The position numbers and the translations under genes are program-made. From assembly GCF_040807025.1 (NCBI RefSeq), contig NC_090942.1, positions 178,316,247 through 178,380,246 on the forward strand: a stretch of 64,000 nt of DNA, written 5' to 3'. This document shows, piece after piece, positions 12,735-26,606 of this stretch (positions are counted from its first letter, which is position 1; the number at the start of each line of letters is the position of its first letter). Below the pieces are notes generated by a model. It was given only the letters and a program-made list of their open reading frames with translations. It made no database searches and was not told the DNA's origin. This DNA is from Struthio camelus. Taxonomy: Eukaryota; Chordata; Aves; Struthioniformes; Struthionidae.

Positions 12735-12795
12735 AACTGTCTAGGCACCTATATCACTCCCATTGCCATGGTATCTGTGCACCTCCACTAGCGAT
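12735..12795 (+). repeat. Possible old repeat fragment
   Basis: Contains TAACTGTCTAGGCACCTATA, CCCATTGCCATGGTATCTG and TGCACCTCC. A phrase of the type 'ccatggtatctgagcacctcc' occurs in an old reptile repeat. Only about 60 bases match. The 96-codon open frame that starts inside it (12763-13053) is therefore not treated as a gene. Confidence 0.3.
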
Positions 12796-15700
12796 GTCAT
12801 GCAACAGCTTCAGATTCCACACATCAGCAAACATGCCTTTGGCATCAAGCCAACAGCTTTGCCAGAGATAAAGGATTATATATGTTATGCTTGTGCATAC
12901 TGCAGAAAGGATTTTTGCACTTTAACTGCAACATCTGAGGTTTCCATTGCTAAGACATTCAAGCACACACATATCCTAAATCTTAGGACTTATGTGATGA
13001 TGAACAACTCAGAATGTATTGTGACTGTGTGTTCATCTGAACCTTGTGTTTAGAGAAGGAGTAAGACCTATATTTCCTTTTATAGTTAGCTGGAGATAGA
13101 AGGTCATGTTTCCAAATGGTTACTAGGTAAGCTCATCTGTCATAATTTTGTTTTCCTTTTCTTCTTCTCCTTTTTTTTCTCCCCTGTGAGAACTGCCTGT
13201 CTCAACACCTGTAGAGACAGGAATTATTTAGACAGGAATTCATTCAGGGGAAGGGAGAAGAAGTGGGGGCAGAGATGAAGACTTTGTTTGGACATCCACC
13301 CTTTCTGAAGGAGGTTCCCATGGAGGCAATAGAGAAATAAGTTTCTCCGTAAGAAACAATGGAGTTCCAGTAGATAAGGGGCATAATGTGTCTTGTGCTG
13401 TGAAAACAAACTCTGACTCTCCTAAGCTGTGCGCTCTCTAAAGGATATTCGAAAACTCTGGAAAGCGTAACCACAACCTGTGCCCAGGAGTAGCACTACA
13501 TGAAAATATCCTAATAAGGAACTTGAATTATTTCTCCCTCTCCTTAACCCAAGTTTAGCAGATTGGGCTATCATCAGACAAGTTTACAGATACAGAAACA
13601 AGCAGATGAATTAAAAAAGCTTCGTACTTCATGGGATTATGTGTTGCACATACTTTGTAATGATTTAGGAATTGATTTATTGCCAAGAATCAGTGTATGA
13701 AAAAAGAGCATATATCTAGCTTTCCTGTGTTAGGTGCGTATATAGAAATACATAGTACAAAACAATAATTTTCTGCATCAGTGCACTGCTATTTATATCA
13801 GAGTTTCCTACCTGTCTTCATTTTTCTATCAGGTCAAGAGAGTCCCACTCATTTGTTCCCATTGAACTGTCCAGTATAGTTAAGCTTTGGAAGTCTTTAC
13901 CACAAGACACTGCGGATGTGGGATCTTAAATTTGTTTACAGGAAGATTGGTCAAATGCATGATAAAGAAACATTCTGAGGACTATTAGGTATAAATCCAC
14001 CAGCTCTGGCTGAGGAAGCATGTCCTGCCCACAAAGCCCCACAAGGTGGACAGGATCAGCCCTTCAGCCTTGCCGGCCACGGGTGGAGGCAAGGAATGGG
14101 GAGATGGAAATTGGTCGGACCACTGCAGTGGTTCTTATCCTCTGCTATGTCATAATACTTTCCACATAAACACAATGAATATCCTACATTTAGGCACTTA
14201 ATGGAGATTTCTGAGTCAGCTGCTAGAGAGAGGGGGAGAGAGAGGCATCCGCTGCACCCACCCAAAATCAGAATTGCCCTCTAAAGACATCTCTTTCTCC
14301 ATTAAAGAGACTGCCACGCAGCTAAGGTTCTCAGTTCCCTTAATGTCTAATTGCTTAAATTTAGGTAAGATAAATCTAGACCTGTGCTTTCATATTAGTT
14401 TACACAGGAAATGCTCACCACATAATTGTTGAGAATGGATGTCTAGAACAATAAATGCAGATGTGTACTACGGTGGAACTAAGTGAATTTTAAATTGTAT
14501 AATACAATCCTACTAATCTAGATGGAAAATCATGATTTCTAAGTATTTTGTTTCACTGTTTTTGGGTTTTTTTATTCATTTTTTTCTTCGAGGAAAGCCA
14601 ACACCGAGAAACGTTTAAAAAAAAAAATTCAGAAAAGAATAGCTTGTTTTCTTTTGAAAGTCCCCAAAGGTCACTGGGGAAAAGCTTTAGTTTTCAGATT
14701 TCCCATTAAAAAAAAAGAAAGAAAGAAAATATCAGACAGAATAGATATTCTCTAAAAGTTGTTATTGCCGTCAAAAGCCGCTTTCCAATTAAAAAATGCC
14801 AGTGACACAATGTCTCCCAGTTCAAATCTTCAGTTTAGAAGTGCTTACTGATATAAGTGGTATCACTAACTTAATTAAAACTACTTGTAAGTAAAAGTCG
14901 TTGTTATTTAAAGGCACATAGAATATACTGTAAAAATATGATTTAAAAAATGATACTGTATTTGCTTCAACTCAGTGCAAATTTGAAGTCTCAGCTTCTT
15001 GCAAAACAGATCCCTTAGTCGCTACAGGGAGTGATGTTTCATATGCTATTGTGATCTACTTTGAAATAACATTTAGACCTCATGCCTAGAAAACAGTATT
15101 AATGTAATGTGGACAGGTACAAGGAAAAGATGGTTTGTAAAAGATTTTACAAAAATCACCATAACACGCTGCAATGCAAATATAAACAGTTCTCAGTTTG
15201 GCTGAGTATTAAATGCAGCTATGCGGCCAAGTCTGGGGCATAGGAGCCTTGTGCCTCCTTATTTAATTTGGGCTGGATTTTGTTAGTTTTACTTATACCA
15301 AGAAGCATACAGGAATCCCTGTATGAATCAATGAAATATTTATAGAGCATGAGGCTGACCATGACTAAGGACATGTTTACAACAAGAATTAAAGGCAAGG
15401 CAAAGAACCCTAAGCCAGTTCTGAGACCAGTATTATTTCTGAGGAATAATAGAACAAACTCATACTAGTATGACATGGTGACTACAACAGTTTTCCCATC
15501 TTCACTGCAGCGTTAGAGTTTAGCAGTCCCTAACCCCTAAAAAAGCAGAGTGCTCGCCCCAGGCAGAGCAGATGGAGCCCGTATCCACACGGACGAGTGG
15601 CCTCAGTCTCGTCCGAGCTGCCCCTATGGCACTAGTACGTGATTGCTTACCTCTGTGTGTTTTTTCAGTTGCAATACGTATTGTGGGGGCTGGGCTGTAC

Positions 15701-18700
15701 TCCATCAAAGTAAGGTTTCTATACGATGAAGATAGGAATATATGTTGCATGCTCCGTGGTGTGTGATGGCAGCAGGTGGGTGATGCTTAAGGGCACAGAG
15801 GACGGTGGAAGCAGTCAAGACCTGTACAGTTTAATTTAGTTGCGCTACTTCCAGAGTGAATTATCCCAGAACAATGTCCAGGTTTTGTTTCAGAAAGGAC
15901 TAGTCAGTTGACTCCAAAATAGAGCCTAAGGTGAGCTAAAATCTCTGCAGCGCGCAGGACCAGTGCCCAGGAGTGACCTAGAGCGATGAGTTGCTTGATA
16001 GTGTCGATATGACCGATATCGAGCCCTGTTGCTCATCAGACACAATCTGCCTGCCCATGAGACCCACACGCCTGCCTCCATCGTCATCCTCTCAGTCCAC
16101 CGCCCCAAGCTGCTTGCTGCATGGAGGGCTGAGCGTGAAGCACGTCTGGCGCAGCGCCGTGCCCAGTCACTGGGCTAATGGGGACCTAAAGCACAGAGAA
16201 AATCAAAAGTGTTAGTATGTCTGCATTTTCTGTTTTAAGAAGTTTACGGTCTTAATGTGCTTGGGTAGGTATAAGTTTTTACGAAAGCCCAATGGTGTGT
16301 ACAAATCTGTATTTGTTCTCTGCACTATAAAATATCAAATAAAAAAAACATTTATCTGAAAAGCAAAATACCCAAATTCAAAATACATGAGGGTGAGACG
16401 CATAGCATCCCCACCCAACACTTATTCCACCATATTAACCATAAGAAAACTTATAGTGACATATCTGACATTTGGTAAAATCATCTTTTCTACCTTTATT
16501 GAGCTGTTATCCCTGCTGAAACAACTCAGACTGAAATACAAGTGATGGGTGGGATGCTGTGCATCTCGTCCTCATGTATATCTGAAAGAGGCTAGTGTTT
16601 GTTTCTCTACGCTGACAATGAAAGGAATTTAGAGCAACGTAGATGTCTATATTACGGATGTCTGCAGTTAAGTTTAAACAAAGTATTTATTTCTGGACTA
16701 GGATGTTTTGGTGGCACCAGCATAAATGCTCAAAACTCTTCTTCCATACCTTTCAAAACTCTTTCATACCTGCTAACAATCATGAGTTTGGCGCTAATAT
16801 CAAAACACAGAGGTGAAAAATACTTTAGACTTCTTTTATTTACCTTCTGCATTTGGGGTGTGTGGCAGGGGTGGGTGGGTGTTCAGCCTTCAAATCACAA
16901 TTCAGTCACACATTCAAGCTCTCCTTACAGCAAAGACTGCAAATGAAGTCTGAAAGTCTCATGTAATCACATGAAAGTGAGTTTTAAATTTTCCTCTTAA
17001 CTTTGTTAAGAGTTAGGAATAATGAATGGCTCTATAACATCAGAATTTGAAATATGTTCTCTAAAAATCTAATACTTGTCATAGGAGGTTATCCTTGCTT
17101 TTTCTTGTAGACTTGAAAGACAGCAACGCTGTATTTTCAAAATTATTTGCTCTTGAGCATCTACAGCAAAAGCATTGAAAAACAGCATTTTAACGTGACA
17201 AGTAGATTTGAGGGCTTTTGCTTTCCTTTTTCCGTGTTAGATAGATATACCAAATTTTGCCCTTTCTAGCAGGGCTGATACAAAGGAAATTCCCACTGTG
17301 ATGCTCTGTGATGCCAGACTAGACTACTCTGCCCAGAGTCCTGCCCTTGCACTGCAGCATGGTACTGAACAGAATCACTATTTTCCTCAGCATTAAGAAG
17401 TTTCTCTTAAAGATAACTAATCACGTTTCTATATTTCATAGTGAGTGCTGTGAGGTAAATAACTTCAGAAAAGAAAAGAGCATGAGATGGCTGCAAAGCT
17501 ACAAGTCTTACACAACATACTGTCTGTGAATGACACACAGTTATGATGGCTCCCGTATGATGAAAATGTTGCTAGGTGGTTGATAAATAAAAACAAAGTG
17601 GGTTGGATGTGTAACTGAGTCTGAACATGAATTTTCAAAACTGCTAAATAAATATGACCTGAACAAAGGAGTCAGCAAGGTAAGAAGAAAGAGTTTTAAC
17701 AGTAATGCTAAAGTTACTTGCATTGCTTTCCAAAAGTAATTAGGCACAGTCAGGTGCAGCAGCAGCCACTGTTATGCGGCTGGAAAAATTAAGGCAAGAA
17801 AGAGAAAAGCAAATTCATTTTAAGGTGGAAGTGAGCTGCCTTTCTGACACAGAACCAGGAATTCACCTAAGTGCAAATGGTGGCTTCTGAACAGGCAGAA
17901 AAGTTAACTTAGGTAAGGAATCAAACAAGGCGCAAACAAATCAAACAAGCAATCCGTCTGGTGAGGAATAACCTTTGTAATGGTTTATTTTGAGAATTGT
18001 CTGTTCAGTACAGATTAATTTTATATAGCTTTGTTACACAAATGGTATATACATGTTATTTTAAACAAATTGCCTGGGAAATTCGGTGAACTTTGCAGAT
18101 CTTGCACACGTAAAACTGAAACTGACAAAAACTTTAGCAAACTGAGGCAGGTTTTGATCTGTTTCATAAAACTAATTAAAAATTGCTAAGCATCCTTTCT
18201 AGGTTAACATTTTGTCAGCCTAACCAATAACTAACTGAAATGAACACCGTTCTCATGTAACCCACTAAAAATTAGATCAGGACATGTGGCCAATATTGTG
18301 ACTATAATATAATAGGTATTGAGAAGTTTCCAATTTTCTTATTTTATCAAAAGATTAATACCTTCAGTTTTGTTCTTTTTAACCCAGCGATAGCTGGGGA
18401 CTTCAAGATTAAAATGTAGATAGATTTTTCCCTCATAAAATAGCAAATGCAACTTCTGTACTTCTGAAATTCACTATCAAATAATAGCATAGCATTTTTC
18501 TATGCTGCAGCAGCACACATATTACCATACAAAATTAAATTTATGATCTTCCAGTCCAGTATATGGAACTGGATTCAGATGCTTATGTGTAAGACAAAAT
18601 AACTCTGATGATAATTCTTATCATTAAAGTGTATTCTTGGGGTAACATTTCTTATTTAACTATATCAGTGACTATTTACTTTCTATAAACTTAGCAAATT

Positions 18701-19299
18701 AAGTCCCAGATAGTTCATGCCTTTTTGTATATGCTTAACTGTGCTAATGACAGCACTCTTGTTAACTTCAGCGGTCTTTGGCTGTGAGGAATCATGCATA
18801 CATATATATGGTTGAAAGACAAGAACTTAACCTTATTTTCACTTTTTTTCTTCCAGGTTTGAAAGGCAGCATGCTAACTCAAAGCTACCAGTTTGCTAAC
18901 AAGGTTTATTCTAACATTTCGAACTGCTGAGGACCTCCAATTAGCCCCCTTCCCCTTTTTAAATAATGTGAAAAAGTTTTCCTTCTTTACCCTAGAATTG
19001 GAATTTCCCCCTCAAAGGGACTGTGGACCAAAAGGGAGGTTCAAAATAGGTAATCATTCGCCATATTTGACTGGAGGATTTGAAAAGTACACCTTTCAAT
19101 AACTATTTTTCTTTTTAATGTTCAACTCTGCAGGGCTAGAAACAAGAGCTTTGTACTATTGCTTCTGGCTGAAGAGGAATTACAATAAATATTAGCCCTC
19201 AAAATTGTGAATTTTTTGTGTTTTGGAGTAGAGATTTTTAGATATTTTTATGGTTCTTTTTGACCCCTGAAAGGCTGGATCCATGGTAAGTAGGACATG
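12796..19299. other. No gene seen, 6.5 kb
   Basis: The longest featureless stretch. It includes an 8-bp stem, CCTGTCTC/GAGACAGG (about 13196-13221), a purine run near 14708-14728, and a slightly more G/C-rich patch at 15.5-16.2 kb. In that patch the open frames on both strands (15520-15766 and 15926-16215) overlap each other and have no clear splice context. Confidence 0.6.
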
Positions 19300-19560
19300 C
19301 GGCTTTTCGAGGCCACAAAACATAGTCTCACTGAAAACAGGCAAAACTCCCTCACTGCTGTGATGGTTAAAAACCTCCTTCTAATTTCGAGCTTCAATTT
19401 ATTCGTGGTGAGTTTATACCATCTGTTCTTGTGCCAATCCTATCCTGTATTTTTAATAGCTTTCAAACCTCCCTGTATTTACCTCCCTAATGTATTTACA
19501 CAGAAGGATCATATCCCCTCTCAGATCTTTACTAACTTTTTCAGTGTTCTCTAGTAAAAA
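19300..19560 (-). mobile_element. Old CR1-like LINE fragment, antisense
   Basis: The plus strand reads like the complement of a sauropsid CR1 3' region: AAAACTCCCTCACTG, GTTTATACCATCTGTTC, TTGTGCCAATCCTATCC, then CCTCCCTAATGTATTTACAC and ATCATATCCCCTCTCAG. The last block corresponds to the conserved CR1 segment around GGGGAGACCTCATCGC read on the other strand. The copy is heavily diverged. The open frame on the plus strand here (19297-19554) is a by-product of the repeat. The family assignment rests on remembered consensus motifs, so the subfamily is unknown. Confidence 0.55.
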
Positions 19561-20764
19561 ACGTTTAAAAGATTCTCTTCTAATATGCACAGCACATGCA
19601 GAATACATGGTGTCATGCTATAAATTTTTCTAACACCTAGATGGAAGGATCTCCGCAGTTTACCCACAGCTTTCCAGTGCTGATTACGGCAGTCATCCCA
19701 ATGTGAGGATCCCCAAGCGTGGGTATATATTTCCTTCTTAATCTGTCTCTCGTTTACATCCATATACATTTGTAGAATGCACCTTACACTTGAAGAGATT
19801 ACATTTGTTTTAGGCTGTCGATCACTGACTATATGAACATATGGCTTACTATTTTTAATTAATCAGGTACACAACTGTTGATCTGAAAGTAAGGCACATT
19901 TCAGGTGCTCAGCACAAAGTGAACTGATGTAACACAGAGTCATCTCATGAAAACAGGTAGCATTTTGATTAGACAATATAAACATTCAGAAATTGTTAGT
20001 CAGAATCCCCAGTTAGTGAGACTGCCATAAAAGTCATGAAGTTTAAAATATTTCTTAAGGCTTTTGACTTTTTAAATTTACATGACCCAGACCTTTCTCT
20101 GCACTGTAAGAATTAGGTATCAACCTCATAAAAAATGAGCAGGAATTTTCGTGCAATTAGCCTACTTCGGTGGAGGTTTAGGTAGAAAATACAAAATATC
20201 ATCAGACGTGATAAAATCTTAAAGGTCAGCAATGCTCACCTACAGAGAGCAGTAGGTGTTAGGAGCCAAGGGAGGAAAACAGGTATGTTGGTGGTAGATT
20301 ATCTGGAGAGCCAGAGAAGAACATGGCTGTAGAAAAAGCAGAGGATTTAGGTGTAAAAGTAGAATGTTTTAATACTGTTCTCATTACAGTTCTGAGAATT
20401 GATACGGAGGAGATCCCTTCACATGAAAAATTGCTTCACACAGCACCTGTTGTAGCTCCGGGTCGTGAAAGAGCCTTTCAGCTTCTTAATATCTGTCTTC
20501 TGCATACCTAGGAGAAGTCTTGGGGCTGCTTAAAAGCATGCTAGATAGTATCCTCTCTCAAATGGGAATTGCACAGCAGAGATCACTGGAGTACAGCTTT
20601 CTCTGGTCACAACCTCTCCAGCTGGGAGAACGGTCAGCTGCACACTTCGGGCAATTTTCCAGGCTGTTTGTGTAGCCAAGAGTGGAGCTAGCCCAAATTG
20701 TATGAGGTACAATAGGTCGGAGCAAGTGCCTGAAAAGTCTATAAAACAAGGAGAGTTATTTTGA

Positions 20765-20915
20765 ACTGGATCTTGAAATCAAAAAGAAACCATTACAGTT
20801 GCTCCAGCGTGGGGGTGATGTGTCTGCACTTCTTTGTACTTGTGAAAAGGCGCCAGCAGCATTCTGCACCAATTCGAGTCTGGAGGTCTGGGACTTCTGA
20901 AGGCCAAAGAGAAGT
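20765..20915 (-). mobile_element. Probable LINE coding relic (L2/CR1-like reverse-transcriptase C-terminal end)
   Basis: On the minus strand the block TGGTGCAGAATGCTGC followed by CGCCTTTTCACAAG resembles the part of L2-like LINEs that encodes the short motif LVQNAAARLLT. On the plus strand the flanking phrases TTGAACTGGATCTTGAAATC and GGGGGTGATGTGTCTGC match the spacing of a very old amniote repeat. The frame is broken. This is an inference from motif memory, and another non-LTR clade is possible. The minus-strand open frame through it (20779-21102) is not treated as a gene. Confidence 0.42.
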
Positions 20916-22594
20916 AATTGCATTGATGCCAATAAAAAGTATATGGTATGCTGAATTTTAGTTCAAAAGCAACATGACTAGCACACCTTCTAAGGGAACA
21001 AATAACCACAAAAAAGAAAATCAAACCATGGAAATTGTTTAAAGAAGAAAACTCACATTTAATTGAGAATTGCTTCATGTGAGGCAAGGGAGCCAAACCC
21101 ACTGAATGTTTCAGCTATGCTTGATTTATTGAGCGAAGTGGGCTTGTCTCTATCACCTGACATAGTAATTTTAAACTATCTTGGAATTATCTTCTTTAAT
21201 TAAATTTCTAAGGGATGATTGGATTTTCTCTTTGAGTGATTATTTGTTTGCTTAGAAAACACACTAGACATCTTGCTATTTGACCTTTCTTTTACTTCAG
21301 ATGAAGGTGCAGAAACCCTTAATAGTTGACCACTTTGTCAACAGTCAATGAATTGTAGCTCAAAGCTGGTACATCCTTCCCTAGTGGGATTCCTCCCACT
21401 GCAAAGGGATTATCTGGTAACACAGACTTCGTACAGAAGCCTACATGTTTCCTGCCACTCGTTGCTGCTAGCATATGACTTTCCATGTCAGTCTGTCCCC
21501 TTCTGAAGCCAATTAGCCATGCTGAATACCTCTGTAGCCTTTGGTGTGTACAGCTTGGCCGCAGCTGAGAATGCAGGTGAAGGTCTTGAAGAAAGCTTAA
21601 GACAGGGGTGTGAAGGCTGTGGAAAAAGAAAACGCAGGTGATGGTGGATGAGGCTGCAGATGAAGCTCAGCTTTAACTAGTGTATTGTATTGATATATAA
21701 ATAGTACTTGTTATAACTAGAAATAAACAGAAGAGGTTAACTTTATACAGAATAAAGAGGAGTATCACCAGAAGTGCGAATTTCACTGTACGTTTCTACG
21801 GGAGCAGAGTTAAACAAAGATGAATGCCTAGGTCTAGTCTCGCCCTATACCTTATATCTCAGAAGCAGAGGCACAATATCACCAGTAGATCTTAGTCAGT
21901 AGAAACTAAAGAGAAGGTTAAGCTACTTAGCTACATTAACACTAGAAAAGTAGCACTAGAAAAGCAAGTCCTAATAGAGAATGAAGAGGCAGCAGTCATT
22001 CTAATGCAAATATTGGAATTAGCCCAGTAAAATGTTTAAAATGAATGGCCTTTTCAACCACTCATAGCCATGCTTAACCCTGAGATTTAGGCAAAGGTCA
22101 TATTAACCCAAGATCCATGGAATCCTTACATTTTATCCCAAATAATTCATGAATTATCAGGCCTGTGGCCATCACATAGGCTTTTTTCTTGTTCTGAGGG
22201 AAAGATACATATTACTGTTACTAGGTATTGTAATAAACAAAACGTATCATAAACAAGCCTGACTTTGTTGACAGTTTGAAATATCCAGCGGCCTCTTTCA
22301 TTAGAAGCTTTAAGTAAACTTCATAGAATTAGCTAGGGATCTAGCAAGCCATTTGGGGAAGGAGTCTACTCACCAAATTTTGCACTTGTACCAAGCAGAC
22401 ATCTACATCCGATCTAGGTGTGCTATTTATTGTTGATGAAAGAAATAGGCACAGTTAGGGTATGTTTTATCTTAACTGGTTTAGATGTTTCTGTTATGAT
22501 AGAGATACATCACACAGCAAATGCCTGTTTCTCTCCATTGACTATTAAGGAAGCCTATGTTGATTAACTCAGTTGTAAACATTTATTCCATAGG

Positions 22595-22618
22595 CTGTAT
22601 GTAGACGTCTACATACAG
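22595..22618. repeat. Perfect 24-bp palindrome without spacer
   Basis: The half-site CTGTATGTAGAC is followed immediately by its exact reverse complement, giving 24 bases with perfect dyad symmetry. The centre is GACGTC. The flanking bases do not extend the symmetry. A spacerless palindrome of this length could be the centre of a decayed palindromic transposon or a dimer-binding site. I cannot tell which. Confidence 0.95.
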
Positions 22619-23383
22619 TTAATGTACTCCACCCTTTGTTACTCTTGTGACGTAACATTATAATGAGCCCAACTCTTTCTGTTTTCTCTACTTAATTTTT
22701 GTTTATGCTATTTATTTGTGCATAATCACCTTTACATATATCACACCTTTTTCATACAGTCATACCAAATTTCTAACCACACAACGTCATTTGGGCACAT
22801 ACAGAGATATAAAAGCTTGCTTATGCACTACTAAAAATCATAATAGTTGATCTCATGACACCAACAAAAAATAGTGACTGTTCTCTGCTAAATGACCTCA
22901 GTCATGACCTGCAGATTATCTGCACATGATCTGCCCTCTGTGACTCCCTGACTGTTTCTCAGGTAGTTCTTCGGCTTCACAGTTATGACTGGCTGTGATG
23001 AACTGAGCCAAATGACTCAATTTCTTAGCATCTCTTCACATAAAAAAGTCAGGAAGAATGGATTAAAATGTTATGGTTTCGAAAACAGTTTAAAATTCTT
23101 ATTTAGTTTTAAAATTGAGTTTTATTTCTGATGGGAAAAAAGATTTGTTTTCGCTCTATTTATATTTTTTCCACATTTGAATAATTCTGTCTCCTCCCAT
23201 TACTTTTTTTTCACTCTTTTATTCCACTGGAAAAATTAGCAGTGACTTTTTTTATGTTGGGAAACATATTTCTCAACTTCTTAATCTTTTTAAAGGTTAT
23301 ATTAGAAAAAGTTCTGTACCAGAACACTTCTATTTTCACTCTGTTTAATCTCTTTCTTCTTCCATGCATTCTCCTTTTTTCAG

Positions 23384-23430
23384 TGGAAGAAAATGAAGGG
23401 GAAGAGGAAAAGACAGTTAGTGAAAACTGA
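23384..23430 (+). CDS. Candidate terminal exon, acidic C-terminus
   Basis: A strong acceptor (CATTCTCCTTTTTTCAG) is followed by a two-base start and codons for an acidic tail, EENEGEEEKTVSEN, then TGA. ATTAAA lies about 50 bases downstream (near 23482) and could serve as a poly(A) signal. A purine-rich run will always encode glutamate- and lysine-rich peptide in one frame, so the apparent acidity is weak evidence. No upstream exon is identified. Confidence 0.18.
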
Positions 23431-24824
23431 TACCTTACCTAAGGAACAAAGTCATCGAATTGTTCTGTCATCCTTTGAAAAATTAAACATTTGTCCAACT
23501 GACTTTTTTCACAGGTTTTTTTTTGGTGTTAGATCATATTTTTATTAAAAAACACAACCTTTCCTCAAGAAAATACACAATCAATTATAAGTAGCAACTC
23601 TCATGCTTTTAAGATGGACTTATATTTCCTTACAGCATCTTGAAAGAATAACCCAAGTCTCCTCTGCTTTACAAATTTCTCATTTGCTGAGCATCTTTGG
23701 CCAGCCTACACAAACACATAATCCAGCTCTTGTGTTTACTTTTCATTTTCAAGCAAGCTAAATTTGCTGTCCACACGAGTTTCTACCATTACACTAAATC
23801 AGCCAGGCAGCTTCTGAGGGTAGGAAGGCAAAAAGTCTCTGCAGACTTTATACTCCCCCAGCTTTCCTAAACACTTCAGGCAGGAATTTGTATATTTATG
23901 TAAAAAGTATCCTTCCCTCCTTGTCCTTGTTCCAGGTATTAGTTTATTTCTACAGCATTGTCCCTGAGATCAATGAGGACGTAGAGATGTAAGAGACGAT
24001 ATAGCCCTCTGGAAAGTTTCTGAAGGCAGGAAGCTCCTGGTTTCCCTGGTCACCCCCGACAGATTTACATGCCAGTGTAATGAGAATGAATGATGAGCTG
24101 CAACTCGTCATGAGCCACCTTGTGCATCTGTGCACAGGGAAGGAGTTTAGCAGTAGATAACCTTTGCATTGCTCTGAATGGGAAGATGAGAAGAAAATAG
24201 CTTTCAGTAGATGTAAAGCCAGAGATAGGCTCATAGAAAAGAAAAAAGTAGAGCTCTGGAAAATCTCCGCAAGCATAGCTGGGAATTTGGGGCATTTATG
24301 CAATGAGGAAAGGTATATGGGAGAGTGGCAGTGAATAATTCCTCTCCACAGTTTGTCTTTTAAGACTGGCTTTCACATGGATATAACATGATTGAAAAAT
24401 AACGCTTCTCAGCATTTTTGTTCTCCAGTGGTGTAACATGGAGCACCAGGGCACTAACCATAATGTGTTACTAATCCAATAACGTGAGCTCAAGCTCTGG
24501 AAATCAAGTTTTCAGCAAGCCAGATGCTTTTACATAGGTATTAAAACTGTGATGCAAACACACCATTTCAGAGTTTGGACTGCGATGTAGTCTATGGTAT
24601 AGTGAAAACAGAATTGGGAAAATAAAGACAAGATACTTACCAACATTCACTGAATAAAACATCCACTTTGATCTATGTTTTGTAACTGTTTCTCACACAC
24701 ATGCAAACAAACTATCATCTCTTAATTCTTACTGTGAAGTATCTCAGTAGTATTAATTTTGCTGTTATTTGATCTAACAAGAATATTTCCAAGAAACAAG
24801 AACCTGAAGCCAAAACGTAAATGC

Positions 24825-24945
24825 GACCTAGATTTTTAAAGGTGTCAAAAGGTAGGTATTAATGGATTTTTCAAAGGTAAGTATTTAAGTGCTTACCCAT
24901 TTAAGTGCTTACTTTTCTTTAATCCCATTAAAGAGCTATCTGCAT
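24825..24945 (+). repeat. Old sauropsid repeat fragment
   Basis: Contains CCTAGATTTTTAAAGGTGTC, GGATTTTTCAAAGGTAAG and twice TTTAAGTGCTTAC. It resembles 'ccagatttttaaaggtatttaggcacctaa...gggattttcaaaag', an old repeat phrase. The assignment is by motif memory only. Confidence 0.38.
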
Positions 24946-26606
24946 CTATCATTTCTTAAATGCTGTTTTAAAAATTGACTCTATTTTTAAAGAAAGAATA
25001 CGAGCATCTTGAAATTGCTTTTATTATTTCTCTTGTTTTATAAAAATGTCAGTTACTCCATGAGGTAGCAAATTTTAGGATACCACAGAACCAGTTAAAC
25101 TCCATAAATAGTTTCTAGCAAATAGTCTGAGGTGTGTTCAGTGTAAGTAGGTTATGGTCACTCTAACGGCTCAACTGACTTACGGAGAAGTTTTCTCAGA
25201 ATATTTTAGAGGAATTTCGTAGAGAGAGAAAAAGACTTTTTTGAATTATTTTCTAGGAGTAATTTTCCCAGGTCTACAAGGCAGTAATTAGAGTTCCTAA
25301 AATCAGTATATATTTTTTTAATATAAACTATCCTTTCCCCTCCCCAAGGTTGCCTTCTGTGTTTTGCAAAACTAAAACGTGTAAATGCCTACTTTAGAAA
25401 CTGGAACAGTGAATTAAAATGATATTCAAAAGGAGCTGAATTCATCTAAAACTAAAGTACATTGTCAACCACCTCCACTTGCTCCAGGCACTGATGCCAT
25501 GATTAGCTATACAAGAAGCTACCTGCTGGTTTAGAATTATATGAAGTCACCTCAGGGTATCTACAAGCTTCTCACGCACAAGATACTGACAGTTTTTTTA
25601 CTTGGCTTGAAACATAGTTGTTGCTACATCCAAGTACTATATCATAGATTGTTATTTCACAAGCTGTCATTAAGGTAGCTTGCCTTATTCTCACCAAACA
25701 ATTAGTCTGCAAACAGTAATGGTTTGTTCCAAATACCCTCAAAGACTACGAGACCTCTAGCATTTTTCAGGTAACAACTTCTCATCAGAAATATTAACGT
25801 GCACTGTTCTTTAATAATAGAGAATTAGAAAAAAATGTATTATAGTCCATCTTTACAAAGCAACTTAAAAAGGGGAGTGGTGACAGGAAAGGGCAGACTT
25901 ACCGTGAAACAAAGATGACTGGTAACAAAGACACCTGGGAATCTGAAGAATAATACACATATACAGGAGCTTTGAGTTCAAAGTGTTTTTACCTGAACAG
26001 CCTGACTTTATTTTGAGAATTTATATTTTATTTTAATTGTTTCTTGCCGGTTATTGTGTACATGAAAAGGAAATCTTGGCAGTGCTGTGGATTGCATATA
26101 AGAATACATATAGCTAAGCTATCTCAGGATGAGCAGCACAAAAGTTGCTTATTCTGTTTAAAGTCAATGAAAGTACTTCAGTCACCAGGTGCTTTATTTA
26201 CATTTGATGGTCTTTCCATACACTTTTTTTCCTGCTCATTCTCAGGTATCACCAACCCTCACATTAAAAGGAAAGGGTGAGTGGTTCCAATCAGATTAGG
26301 TATTTGTACACATCCTTATGCAAATGAGTCAATAAACTTCGACATGGACAATCAGCCCTTTGTCCTTCCATGTTTAGGTTTCTCCTCGGCTTCAGTCAAG
26401 AAACTCTACTGCATTTTGCCGTTCTTCTCTGACATGAACAAACATTTATTTAAGAAGGTGCTCCAGTACTTGTGCATTTCATTATTCAGGATCTAGTCTG
26501 GATCAACTGACTCATTTTCACTTGCAGTCTAACCAGATTATCATTGCCATAAAAAATCAAGCTAATGATAAGTCTTCTCTCTGATCGCTCCAGCTGCTGT
26601 GCTTAC

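Larger units (their letters stand above)
20916..24824. other. No clear gene
   Basis: Apart from the palindrome at 22595-22618 and the weak terminal-exon candidate at 23384, nothing is recognised. Overlapping minus-strand frames at 23950-24303 are leucine/serine-rich and look like noise. Confidence 0.6.

Noticed and set aside
20323..20511. 62-codon plus-strand frame with a good start context (GAACATGGC)
   Set aside because: Isolated, short, adjacent to a LINE relic, with no homology that I recognise; better explained as chance or repeat-derived.
25903..25942. 40-base minus-strand segment between good splice sites
   Set aside because: Open in all frames only because it is very short, and it follows a candidate exon that already ends in a stop.
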